The notes under the pieces: model-generated
The model's input: only the letters and a program-made list of their open reading frames with translations
Told to the model about the DNA's origin: nothing
Database searches by the model: none
Part shown: positions 18,965-26,282 of the stretch, in pieces
Layout of the letters: each line of letters opens with the position of its first letter
How positions within the stretch are numbered: position 1 is the first letter of the stretch
Made by a program: the position numbers and the translations under genes
Source of the DNA: Enterococcus raffinosus
GTDB taxonomy: Bacteria; Bacillota; Bacilli; Lactobacillales; Enterococcaceae
Length of the DNA: 33,576 nt
Reading direction: 5' to 3'
Assembly (NCBI RefSeq): GCF_018917525.1
Contig: NZ_JAHLOS010000046.1
Span: 1-33,576 of the forward strand

Positions 18965-20128
18965 ATGAAAAAAAGAACAGTAGCTGTAATGGCAGCAGGA
19001 TTGTTTTTGCTAGGTGCATGTGGGTCACCTAAAGCAAATGATGGTGGCGGTAGTGAAGACGCTAAGACAATCAAAATCGGTGGAAACTTTGAATTATCAG
19101 GTGCAGTTGCTGCTTATGGTGAAGCGGAAAATGAAGGTGTCAAATTAGCGGTCGAAGAAATCAACAAAGATGGCGGAATTGACGGCAAGAAAATCGAATA
19201 CGTTTCAAAAGACAATAAGTCTGATAATAATGAAGCTGCTTCAGTAGCAGCCAACTTAACGACAAAAGATGAAGTAGTTGCAATCATCGGACCTGCTACC
19301 TCTGGTGCGACAAAAGCAACATTGCCAAACTTAACAAAAGCAAAAACTCCAGCAGTGACACCATCAGGAACTGATGATGCAATTACTGTTCAAAAAGGAA
19401 AAGTACAAGAGTATATTTTCCGTTCTTGCTTCCAAGATAGTTTCCAAGGAATTGTGTTGGCTAAATATGCAGATGAAAATTTAAAGGCCGATAAAGCCGT
19501 CATTTTAGGTGATAATTCAAGCGACTATGCAAATGGTTTGAAGAAGGCGTTTAAAGAAACCTACAAGGGTGAAATTGTTGCAGAGGAAAACTTTACTGCA
19601 GGAGATAAAGACTTCCAAGCAATGTTAACAAAAATCAAAGATAAAGATTTCAATGTCATTTACATTCCAGGATATTATACAGAAGCTGGCTTGATCATTA
19701 AACAAGCGCGTGAAATGGGAATTGAGCAACCAATCATTGGGGCAGACGGTTTTGGAGATGAAAAACTTGTTGAAACTGCTGGAGCAAGCAATGTCAAGAA
19801 TGTTTACTACACTGGTCACTTCTCAACCAAAGCACCAGCAACAGACAAGGTTGAGCCGTTCGTGAAAGCTTTCGAGAAGAAATATAGCAAACAGCCATCT
19901 TCATTCAACGCGTTAGCTTATGATTCTGTTTATATGATTAAACAAGCAATTGAGGATGAAGGAAAAGCAACACCGGAAGCAATCAACAAAGGCTTAGCGA
20001 ATTTGAAAGATTTCGAAGGTGTTACAGGAAAGATCACAATGGACAAAGAACATAATCCAGTAAAATCAGCGGTTGTTCTTGGTCTAACAGATGGAAAAGA
20101 AACTTCTGCTGAAACCGTAAATCCTTAA
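18965..20128 (+). CDS. livJ: Branched-chain amino acid ABC transporter, substrate-binding lipoprotein
   Basis: 387 residues. A lipoprotein signal peptide, MKKRTVAVMAAGLFLLGAC, ends at lipobox cysteine C19, so the protein is anchored outside the membrane. The mature part is a type-I periplasmic-binding fold of the Leu/Ile/Val group: IKIGGNFELSGAVAAYGEAENEGVKLAVEEINKDGGI, then IIGPATSGATKATLP and TPSGTD, the segments that hold the amino-acid head group. RBS CAGGGGG is upstream. First gene of livJHMGF; separated from livH by a terminator-like hairpin that should make livJ more abundant. Exact ligand preference cannot be read from the sequence. Confidence 0.95.
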   Translation: MKKRTVAVMAAGLFLLGACGSPKANDGGGSEDAKTIKIGGNFELSGAVAAYGEAENEGVKLAVEEINKDGGIDGKKIEYVSKDNKSDNNEAASVAANLTTKDEVVAIIGPATSGATKATLPNLTKAKTPAVTPSGTDDAITVQKGKVQEYIFRSCFQDSFQGIVLAKYADENLKADKAVILGDNSSDYANGLKKAFKETYKGEIVAEENFTAGDKDFQAMLTKIKDKDFNVIYIPGYYTEAGLIIKQAREMGIEQPIIGADGFGDEKLVETAGASNVKNVYYTGHFSTKAPATDKVEPFVKAFEKKYSKQPSSFNALAYDSVYMIKQAIEDEGKATPEAINKGLANLKDFEGVTGKITMDKEHNPVKSAVVLGLTDGKETSAETVNP

Positions 20129-20149
20129 TTACTCGGAAAAAGCAGGCAA

Positions 20150-20185
20150 GGGGGTGTGCCAATGGAATTTGGCACACTCCCTTTT
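20150..20185 (+). terminator. Terminator-like hairpin between livJ and livH
   Basis: GGGGGTGTGCCAA 20150-20162 pairs with TTGGCACACTCCC 20169-20181 (one G-U pair), six-base loop, followed by only four T. It most likely gives partial termination, lowering livHMGF relative to livJ. Confidence 0.8.
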
Positions 20186-20239
20186 AAGAATTAGGGCTAT
20201 GAATCGTCCAAACTATTTTTGAAAAGTGATGTGATAAAA

Positions 20240-21118
20240 ATGGAAGTATTTATTCAGCAAATCGTCAATGGGCTTTTTCTGGGTAGTGTTTATGCACTGA
20301 TGGCATTAGGCTATACCATGGTTTATGGAATTATCAAATTGATCAACTTTGCCCATGGAGAGATTTATATGATCGGCTCGTTTATTGGCTATTTTCTGAT
20401 CAATCAATTTAATATGGGGTTTTTCCCGGCTTTAGTTTTATCAATGGCAGGAAGCGCAATTTTAGGGGTAGTCATTGAATTCTTAGCCTATCGGCCATTA
20501 AGAAATTCAACACGAATTGCGGCATTGATTACAGCGATCGGTGTTTCGTATCTATTACAGAACACAATGATTTATTTTTTCAGTTCAACGACAAGACCGT
20601 TTCCACAGGTAATTAAAATGCAGGTCTTCAATATTGGTTTCTTACGGGTTACAAATATTCAATTATTGATTTTAGGCTTATCGCTATTCTTGATGATTAC
20701 GTTGAACTTGATCGTTCAAAAAACCAAAATGGGAAAAGCCATGCGTGCGGTGAGTGTCGATACGGATGCGGCACAATTGATGGGGATTGATGTAAATCGA
20801 ACCATCTCATTTACCTTTGCTTTGGGCTCAGCCTTAGCCGCAGCAGGCGGGATGATGATCGGTCTGTATTACAACTCGATTGATCCGATGATGGGCTACA
20901 TCCCTGGACTTAAATCCTTTATCGCCGCAGTTTTAGGCGGAATCGGGATTATTCCAGGAGCGGCTATCGGCGGCTTTGTCATTGGTCTGATCGAAACAAT
21001 CACGACAGCATTAGGTTTTTCTGATTTTAAAGATGCGGTGGTTTATGCTGTATTGATCTTAATTTTATTAGTTCGTCCAGCCGGTATTTTAGGCAAACAT
21101 GTGAAAGAGAAAGTGTAG
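20240..21118 (+). CDS. livH: Branched-chain amino acid ABC transporter permease LivH
   Basis: 292 residues from the ATG at 20240 (an in-frame TTG at 20219 lacks a ribosome site and would add seven polar residues). Eight or so membrane segments. The LivH family pattern NGLFLGSVYALMALGYTMVYGIIKLINFAHGE at the N-terminus and the coupling loop MGKAMRAVSVDTDAAQLMGIDVNR (about 167-190) are clear; the latter contacts the ATPases. The ribosome site is weak. It pairs with LivM to make the channel. Confidence 0.93.
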   Translation: MEVFIQQIVNGLFLGSVYALMALGYTMVYGIIKLINFAHGEIYMIGSFIGYFLINQFNMGFFPALVLSMAGSAILGVVIEFLAYRPLRNSTRIAALITAIGVSYLLQNTMIYFFSSTTRPFPQVIKMQVFNIGFLRVTNIQLLILGLSLFLMITLNLIVQKTKMGKAMRAVSVDTDAAQLMGIDVNRTISFTFALGSALAAAGGMMIGLYYNSIDPMMGYIPGLKSFIAAVLGGIGIIPGAAIGGFVIGLIETITTALGFSDFKDAVVYAVLILILLVRPAGILGKHVKEKV

Positions 21119-21127
21119 GTGAGTCAA

Positions 21128-22102
21128 ATGAAAAAGAATTTGAAATATAATTTAATTTGGCTAGCCTTGATCGTAATTGGGTATGCAGTATTGTACATTG
21201 CTTATTCAGCTGGGATGGTCAATCTATTCTTAGACAATATTTTAGTACAAATTGGAATCAACGTAATCTTAGCAGTAGGCTTGAATTTGATCATCGGATT
21301 TTCCGGTCAGTTTTCATTAGGACATGCTGGGTTTATGGCGATCGGCGCTTATGCGGCCGCCCTTATTTCGATGAATACCCCAACGTATGGTGGTTTTTTC
21401 TTAGGGATGGCAGTCGGTGTTCTTATAGCAGGAATCGTCGCTGTAGGAGTGGGTATTCCAACTCTGCGTTTAAGCGGTGACTATTTAGCTATTGCTACGC
21501 TGGGTGTGGCAGAGATCATTCGTATCCTCTTAATCAACTTTAAAGAGATTACCAACGGGCCTTCTGGTTTGTTTGGGATCGAGCCTTTTGTCGACTGGCA
21601 AATGGTTTATGGGTTTATGGCGATTACCACCCTGTTTATTGTTAACTATATTCGTTCAGGCGCTGGCCGTGCGACAATGGCGATTCGTGAAGATGAGATC
21701 GCCGCAGAAGCGATGGGCGTTAATACAACGAAATATAAAGTTATGGCCTTTACCTTTGGTGCCATGACTGCCAGTATTGCTGGTTCACTATATGCAGGCT
21801 ATTTACAGTCAATCGCTCCGAAAGACTTTGCGTTTACTAAATCAGTCGATATTTTGATTCTGGTCGTACTGGGAGGAATCGGTAGTGTGACGGGAACCTT
21901 TATCGCGGCGATTCTATTAGGGATCATCAATATGTATCTTCAGGATTTCGGAACATTGCGGATGATCATTTACGCATTGGCATTGATCATCTTAATGATC
22001 TTTAAGCCAGGTGGATTACTAGGCACAAAAGAGCTATCTGTGAAGAAAATTTTAACTAAGTTTAAAAAAGGAGATGACCAAAATGCCTCTGTTGGAAATT
22101 AA
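21128..22102 (+). CDS. livM: Branched-chain amino acid ABC transporter permease LivM
   Basis: 324 residues from the ATG at 21128, chosen over GTG at 21119 because AGGTGAG lies just before the ATG at good spacing. The LivM signature GLNLIIGFSGQFSLGHAGFMAIGAYAAAL and the coupling loop RSGAGRATMAIREDEIAAEAMGVNTTKYKVMAF are present. It starts 9 bases after the livH stop and its end overlaps livG by 20 bases. Confidence 0.93.
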   Translation: MKKNLKYNLIWLALIVIGYAVLYIAYSAGMVNLFLDNILVQIGINVILAVGLNLIIGFSGQFSLGHAGFMAIGAYAAALISMNTPTYGGFFLGMAVGVLIAGIVAVGVGIPTLRLSGDYLAIATLGVAEIIRILLINFKEITNGPSGLFGIEPFVDWQMVYGFMAITTLFIVNYIRSGAGRATMAIREDEIAAEAMGVNTTKYKVMAFTFGAMTASIAGSLYAGYLQSIAPKDFAFTKSVDILILVVLGGIGSVTGTFIAAILLGIINMYLQDFGTLRMIIYALALIILMIFKPGGLLGTKELSVKKILTKFKKGDDQNASVGN

Positions 22103-22859
22103 AGATTTAACCAAAAACTTTGGCGGTTTGGCGGCGGTCTCCAATGTCAATATCGCATTAGAAGAGAATCAATTAGTAGGTCTGATTGGCCCAAATGGTG
22201 CAGGGAAAACGACTTTATTTAATCTGATCACTGGCGTTTATGACCCAAGTGAAGGGGATGTACTATTGAAGGTTGATGGGAAGAGCCATCGCTTGAATGG
22301 TCAAAAACCCTATGCAATCGCCGATTTAGGTTTAAGTCGGACTTTTCAAAATATTCGTTTGTTTAAAGATCTGACTGTTTTGGATAATGTCTTGATTGCT
22401 ATGAACAGTAAAAATAAAGAAGGCTTTTTCTCAAGTGTCTTAAGATTGCCCTCTTTCTATAATAAGGAAGAAAAATTAAAAGAAGAAGCGCTGAAATTAT
22501 TAACGATTTTTGATTTGCAGGATAAAGCAGAGAATCTAGCTCGCAACTTGCCCTATGGAGAACAGCGTCGCTTAGAAATTGTCCGAGCGCTTGCAACGAA
22601 ACCGAAGATTCTTTTCTTGGATGAGCCGGCAGCAGGGATGAATCCGCAAGAGACTGCGGCCCTGACTTTGCTGATTCGCAAGATCCAAAAGGAATTTCAA
22701 ATTACAATTTTATTGATCGAACATGATATGAGTTTGGTTATGGATGTTTGTGAACGAATCTATGTGTTAGAATACGGTCGTATTTTGGCTGAAGGCGTGC
22801 CAGAAGAAATCAAAAATAATCCAGAAGTGATCAAAGCCTATCTTGGAGGTGAGCTATAA
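22083..22859 (+). CDS. livG: Branched-chain amino acid ABC transporter ATPase LivG
   Basis: 258 residues from ATG 22083; ATG 22074 is only one base from the AAGGAG site, whereas 22083 has the right 9-base spacing. Walker A GPNGAGKT at 36-43, Q-loop in FQNIRLFKDLTV, a non-canonical signature LPYGEQRRLEI in place of LSGGQ (normal for LivG), Walker B ILFLDEP, and switch histidine in LIEHDMSLV. Cytoplasmic partner of LivF. Confidence 0.95.
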   Translation: MPLLEIKDLTKNFGGLAAVSNVNIALEENQLVGLIGPNGAGKTTLFNLITGVYDPSEGDVLLKVDGKSHRLNGQKPYAIADLGLSRTFQNIRLFKDLTVLDNVLIAMNSKNKEGFFSSVLRLPSFYNKEEKLKEEALKLLTIFDLQDKAENLARNLPYGEQRRLEIVRALATKPKILFLDEPAAGMNPQETAALTLLIRKIQKEFQITILLIEHDMSLVMDVCERIYVLEYGRILAEGVPEEIKNNPEVIKAYLGGEL

Positions 22860-23560
22860 TGCTGAAAATTGAAAATCTTTCGGTGCATTACGGCATGATC
22901 CAAGCAGTGCGTGATGTTAGCTTTGAAGTCAATCAAGGAGAGATTGTTTCGTTGATCGGGGCAAATGGTGCAGGAAAAACGACGATTTTACGTACGATTT
23001 CTGGACTAAACCAACCTTCGAAAGGAACAATTACGTTTGAAGGGACACCGATTCAAAAGAAAGCGCCAAGAAAGATCGTGGCACAAGGCATCTCTCAAGT
23101 ACCTGAAGGCAGACACGTTTTTCCTGGTTTGACTGTTTTAGAAAATTTAGAGATGGGCGCTTATTTACGAAAAGACGGCGAAATTCAAAAGGACTATGAA
23201 CACGTCTATGAGAAATTTCCGATTTTGAAGGAACGATTGAATCAGGACGCTTCCACGCTATCTGGAGGGGAACAGCAAATGTTAGCGATGGGGCGTGCTC
23301 TAATGTCTAAACCACGTCTACTGCTGTTGGATGAGCCTTCAATGGGACTAGCACCTATTTTCATTCAAGAAATTTTTAATATCATTCAAGAGATTCAAAA
23401 ACAAGGAACGACTGTTTTATTGATTGAACAAAACGCTAAGATGGCTCTGTCAATCGCTGATCGTGGCTATGTATTAGAGACCGGAAAAGTGGTCTTATCA
23501 GGAACGGGGCAAGAATTGCTAGAAAGTGAAGAAGTGAAGAAAGCTTATCTAGGAGGGTAA
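22859..23560 (+). CDS. livF: Branched-chain amino acid ABC transporter ATPase LivF
   Basis: 233 residues, normal for LivF. Walker A GANGAGKT at 34-41, signature LSGGEQQMLAMGRAL, Walker B LLLLDEPSMGLAP, and LIEQNAKMAL where glutamine follows the switch position, as usual in LivF. The ATG shares one base with the livG stop (TAATG), so translation is coupled. Confidence 0.95.
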   Translation: MLKIENLSVHYGMIQAVRDVSFEVNQGEIVSLIGANGAGKTTILRTISGLNQPSKGTITFEGTPIQKKAPRKIVAQGISQVPEGRHVFPGLTVLENLEMGAYLRKDGEIQKDYEHVYEKFPILKERLNQDASTLSGGEQQMLAMGRALMSKPRLLLLDEPSMGLAPIFIQEIFNIIQEIQKQGTTVLLIEQNAKMALSIADRGYVLETGKVVLSGTGQELLESEEVKKAYLGG

Positions 23561-23563
23561 AAC

Positions 23564-24208
23564 ATGAGTGTAAAAGATTTTATGACAGAAGACTTAGTAA
23601 CGGTCACATCGAAAACCAAAATTTTTGATGCCGTTGATTTGATGAAAAAATATGATATTCACCGCTTGCCAGTTATTGATAACGATAAATTGGTCGGATT
23701 GATCACCGAAGGAACGATCCAAGAAGCGTTACCGTCAAAAGCAACTAGCCTGAGCGTTCATGAGGTGAATTATTTATTAAATAAAACAGTTGTCGCGGAT
23801 GTAATGATCAAGGATGTTAAAACCGTCGCTCCAGATGCGGAATTAGAAGACGGTATCTATCTGATGCGTCAAAATAAAATCAACGTATTACCAGTGTTGG
23901 AGAATGAAAAGCTGGTCGGGATCATCACCAACAATGATATTTTTGATGCTTTCTTAAAATTGACTGGCTATTATGAAGGCGGGACACGCGTTCAGTTGAA
24001 AATCCTAGAAGATAAAAAAGGGGTTTTAGCCAGAGTAACGAAAATTTTAGCAGACAATGACTTTAGTATTCTCACTATTATTGTCGATCATCAGACAAGC
24101 GCAACGATCGTTGAAATTCAATTAGCCAGCAAGGAAACAGAAAAGATCAAACAACTTCTGACCGATAATGGGTACGAAGTATTGCGGGCAGCGATTACTC
24201 AACCATAA
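23564..24208 (+). CDS. CBS-CBS-ACT domain protein (AcuB-like)
   Basis: 214 residues. Two CBS domains (about 1-60, MSVKDFMTEDLVTVTSKTKIFDAVDLMKKYDIHRLPVID, and about 76-130, VADVMIKDVKTVAPDAELEDGIYLMRQNKINVLPVLE) are followed by an ACT-like domain (about 141-210, RVQLKILEDKKGVLARVTKILADNDFSILTIIV). CBS pairs bind adenine nucleotides and ACT domains bind amino acids, so the protein could sense energy state and a branched-chain amino acid. It starts 3 bases after livF behind a perfect AGGAGG and before the operon terminator, so it is the sixth gene of the liv operon. It resembles AcuB, whose function in Bacillus is itself unclear. Confidence 0.85.
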   Translation: MSVKDFMTEDLVTVTSKTKIFDAVDLMKKYDIHRLPVIDNDKLVGLITEGTIQEALPSKATSLSVHEVNYLLNKTVVADVMIKDVKTVAPDAELEDGIYLMRQNKINVLPVLENEKLVGIITNNDIFDAFLKLTGYYEGGTRVQLKILEDKKGVLARVTKILADNDFSILTIIVDHQTSATIVEIQLASKETEKIKQLLTDNGYEVLRAAITQP

Positions 24209-24212
24209 TTTT

Positions 24213-24246
24213 AGGACAGCTGAGAGATCAGTTGTCCTTTTCTTTT
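24213..24246 (+). terminator. Terminator of the liv operon
   Basis: AGGACAGCTGA 24213-24223 pairs with TCAGTTGTCCT 24228-24238 (one G-U pair) around a GAGA tetraloop, then TTTTCTTTT. It follows the CBS-ACT gene by four bases. Confidence 0.9.
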
Positions 24247-24282
24247 GTTGTATGATAAACTATTCAAGACGGAGGGAAAGTT

Positions 24283-24513
24283 ATGTCTAAAAAGAACAAA
24301 GATATCCAAGTTCAAGTCAAAGAAGAAGAACGTTTGATTAATGGGGAAAAACAAACCGTTACTCAACTAGTGATTGGGAAAAAAACGATTGGCGAAGTCG
24401 TTCCTGAAAACAAAAATTTTCAAGCCTATAATGATGGGCATCTATTGGGGAATTTCAAGACATTAGATGATGGAATTGAAGCCCTAATTCGCAACTGGAA
24501 TTTACATGAATAA
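24283..24513 (+). CDS. DUF2969 small protein
   Basis: 76 residues: MSKKNKDIQVQVKEEERLINGEKQTVTQLVIGKKTIGEVVPENKNFQAYNDGHLLGNFKTLDDGIEALIRNWNLHE. The KTLDDGIEALIRxxNL ending and the preceding IGEVV strand are the DUF2969 pattern found in lactobacilli, enterococci and streptococci. Soluble, strand-rich with one C-terminal helix. Function is unknown. RBS GGAGGG is upstream. Confidence 0.8.
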   Translation: MSKKNKDIQVQVKEEERLINGEKQTVTQLVIGKKTIGEVVPENKNFQAYNDGHLLGNFKTLDDGIEALIRNWNLHE

Positions 24514-24528
24514 TTTTTGAAAAAATAC

Positions 24529-24557
24529 TTGCATTTTTTTTGAAGATTAGGTATTAT
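24529..24557 (+). promoter_or_regulatory. Promoter of the tRNA pair
   Basis: TTGCAT at 24529-24534, 17-base spacer, TATTAT at 24552-24557, then TGAGTCGGG. The first tRNA begins 38 bases after the -10 box. Confidence 0.75.
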
Positions 24558-24594
24558 AACTGAGTCGGGTTTTTAAATAATAAAAAACCTAGCT

Positions 24595-24678
24595 GGAGGA
24601 GTAGCGAAGTGGCTAAACGCGACGGACTGTAAATCCGTTCCTTAGGGTTCAGTGGTTCGAATCCACTCTCCTCCACCA
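24595..24678 (+). tRNA. tRNA-Tyr (GTA)
   Basis: Acceptor GGAGGAG pairs with CTCCTCC at 24668-24674; anticodon stem ACGGA/TCCGT around loop CTGTAAA gives anticodon GTA at 24629-24631; long variable arm (class II) as expected for tyrosine; T arm GTGGTTCGAATCCAC. CCA is encoded at 24676-24678. Confidence 0.97.
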
Positions 24679-24679
24679 T

Positions 24680-24751
24680 TGGGGTATAGCCAAGCGGTAA
24701 GGCAAGGGACTTTGACTCCCTCATGCGTTGGTTCGAATCCAGCTACCCCAG
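24680..24751 (+). tRNA. tRNA-Gln (TTG)
   Basis: Acceptor TGGGGTA pairs with TACCCCA at 24744-24750, discriminator G. Anticodon stem AGGGA/TCCCT around loop CTTTGAC gives TTG at 24712-24714. T arm loop TTCGAAT is normal. CCA is not encoded (the next bases are TAG). One base after tRNA-Tyr, so cotranscribed. Confidence 0.96.
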
Positions 24752-24758
24752 TAGTCAA

Positions 24759-24788
24759 GTGAGTTGCAGATGCAACTCGCTTTTTTTT
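24759..24788 (+). terminator. Terminator of the tRNA pair
   Basis: GTGAGTTGC 24759-24767 pairs with GCAACTCGC 24772-24780 (one G-U pair), loop AGAT, followed by eight T. Confidence 0.92.
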
Positions 24789-24803
24789 GCGTTTTTATAT
24801 AAC

Positions 24804-24847
24804 AAAAAGAGTAAAAGAATCGATGGTGTCCATCGGTTCTTTTACTC
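24804..24847 (-). terminator. Terminator of the XRE-family gene
   Basis: An 18-bp stem, 24809-24826 with 24830-24847 (one G-U pair), three-base loop. On the minus strand it is followed by TTTTTG and begins one base after the stop codon of the gene. Confidence 0.88.
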
Positions 24848-24848
24848 A

Positions 24849-25724
24849 TCAATGTTCCATCGTCTTTCGTCGAACCTTTTGAATACCCAAAAAGCACGCA
24901 AGGCAGAATAAGAAGACTAAAAACAGTACAAAGGACAATGTAGCATAAGGAAATAGCGAAGAATTGGCAACTGATAAAAAGGGATTGATAATTATTTGAC
25001 GAATAGCGGCAGGAACATGCTGCTGCATCTCTGTCAACGCTTGAGAGACTTCTGGAAGATTACTATGTTCAGGCAGAACACTTGTGTAAGTTCCAAGTGC
25101 CTTATTGCCAATAGCGAGATAGCCTATCGCAAAATTTCCTAAACTAAACCCACCTACGGCCAAGTTTCCTAAAGCGAGTAATCCGAGAGCAAGATTTCCC
25201 AATGCAATTAGTCCCAATGCAAGATTTCCTGCAGCAAAAAGTCCGAGTGATAATAAACCAGCGGAAAAAACACCTAGCGAGAATAGTCCAATTGAAATGA
25301 TCCCTTTAGAAAAGATTCCTAATGAAAAAAATCCTGAAGAGAAAAAGCCAATACTGACAATTCCATGTGCAGTTGGGATCAATTGCTTCTTATGTCGTAA
25401 CGTACTGAGTGCGAATTGGCGATTGTGCCACAATAGCTCTGAAAGATTTGGAATAACGATGTGTAGTAAAGGCAGTGTAAATAAAAGTGTGGTTGATCGA
25501 TATTCAAAATAGAGCTCCGGCTCTCGTTCGTTTAACAGATTGTCTAACGAAAGATCCAACAATTGTGCAATGCGTTTTAATGTAGCGATATCAGGGTACC
25601 CAGCCCCGCGTTCCCATTTGGAAACCGTTCGATCAGATACATATAAAATATTGGCTAATTGTTTTTGTGTGAGTTCATTTCGTTGCCGATAGTTTCTTAA
25701 TTGTTTCCCTAAAAAATTTCCCAT
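24849..25724 (-). CDS. XRE-family HTH protein with a 19-glycine pentad membrane domain
   Basis: 291 residues from ATG 25724, which has GAGGAA 6 bases upstream; an in-frame ATG at 25775 has no ribosome site. Residues 5-65 are a Cro/C1-type HTH (LTQKQLANILYVSDRTVSKWERGAGYPD). Residues about 77-95 are hydrophobic. From G121 to G211 glycine occurs at every fifth residue without exception (19 glycines), in the pattern (S/A)-x-G-x-x with large hydrophobic residues elsewhere, for example SLGLF, ALGNL. A final membrane helix lies at about 260-280 before a short basic tail (KVRRKTMEH). It is likely a membrane-bound regulator. The pentads recall a pentapeptide-repeat helix but lack its usual A-(D/N)-L-x-x polarity, so the fold is open. 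Monocistronic. Confidence 0.8.
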   Translation of the reverse strand: MGNFLGKQLRNYRQRNELTQKQLANILYVSDRTVSKWERGAGYPDIATLKRIAQLLDLSLDNLLNEREPELYFEYRSTTLLFTLPLLHIVIPNLSELLWHNRQFALSTLRHKKQLIPTAHGIVSIGFFSSGFFSLGIFSKGIISIGLFSLGVFSAGLLSLGLFAAGNLALGLIALGNLALGLLALGNLAVGGFSLGNFAIGYLAIGNKALGTYTSVLPEHSNLPEVSQALTEMQQHVPAAIRQIIINPFLSVANSSLFPYATLSFVLFLVFLFCLACFLGIQKVRRKTMEH

Positions 25725-25801
25725 TTCTTTTCCTCTTTCTGATTGATAATTTAAGCATAGCTGATTATCAGACAAATGGGTATAAAATCCGCTGAAAAAG
25801 T

Positions 25802-25843
25802 GATTCTACTTTGCGTAGAATCTTGATAAATCAAGCTTTTTCA
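25802..25843. promoter_or_regulatory. Inverted repeats upstream of the XRE gene
   Basis: GATTCTAC 25802-25809 and GTAGAATC 25815-25822 form a perfect 8-bp inverted repeat with a five-base centre, a fair operator for an XRE dimer. It is joined to a small CTTGA/TCAAG hairpin (25822-25835) followed by CTTTTT, which looks like a weak plus-strand terminator. A second hairpin, GATCGT 25951-25956 with ACGATC 25964-25969 followed by five T, precedes the next gene. The remainder of 25725-26033 shows no further gene. Confidence 0.4.
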
Positions 25844-26033
25844 AAAATTTAACTGAATAAAGAGCTCTCACTTGAAGCTAGTTACGATATACGCTACCAT
25901 TTATATAGTAGGAAAAAAGTGGCCGTTTGGTAGATGAAATGTGGTAACGAGATCGTAGTAGTAACGATCATTTTTCTAAAAATTGACTGCTATTTACTAA
26001 GCTATTTTATGAATCTGAAAGGAGTCTGTAATC

Positions 26034-26204
26034 ATGAGTAAAGTTGAAGAAGTGAAAGAAATGTTGACAGATACAGTGGCAAAAATTTACAGTACAATCA
26101 AGGATAGTTCATTTGAAGTAACCAAAGAAAAAGGACAAATTCCTCATGTGCGCACGGTTCGTCCGACCCGCCACACGATTAAATGGAAAGCCAAAAATCA
26201 TTAA
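26034..26204 (+). CDS. Small unknown protein, 56 residues
   Basis: Starts MSKVEEVKEMLTDTVAKIYS and ends RPTRHTIKWKAKNH. An N-terminal amphipathic helix (about 2-28) is followed by a strongly basic tail (KEKGQIPHVRTVRPTRHTIKWKAK). No membrane segment, no cysteine. A good AAAGGAG site lies about 11 bases before the ATG and a strong terminator follows directly, so it is likely a real single gene. No family is recognised; the charge suggests contact with RNA, DNA or membrane lipid, but this is a guess. Confidence 0.6.
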   Translation: MSKVEEVKEMLTDTVAKIYSTIKDSSFEVTKEKGQIPHVRTVRPTRHTIKWKAKNH

Positions 26205-26211
26205 TAATCAG

Positions 26212-26268
26212 AGAAGGAGCTGACCTAAAAGTCTTTTAGACTTTCGGATCAGCTCCTTCTTATTTCTT
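26212..26268 (+). terminator. Terminator after the 56-residue gene
   Basis: AGAAGGAGCTGA 26212-26223 pairs perfectly with TCAGCTCCTTCT 26249-26260, with an inner AAAGTC/GACTTT stem, followed by TATTTCTT. It also lies downstream of the convergent TetR gene and may serve both. Confidence 0.75.
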
Positions 26269-26282
26269 GACCACTGATGAGT

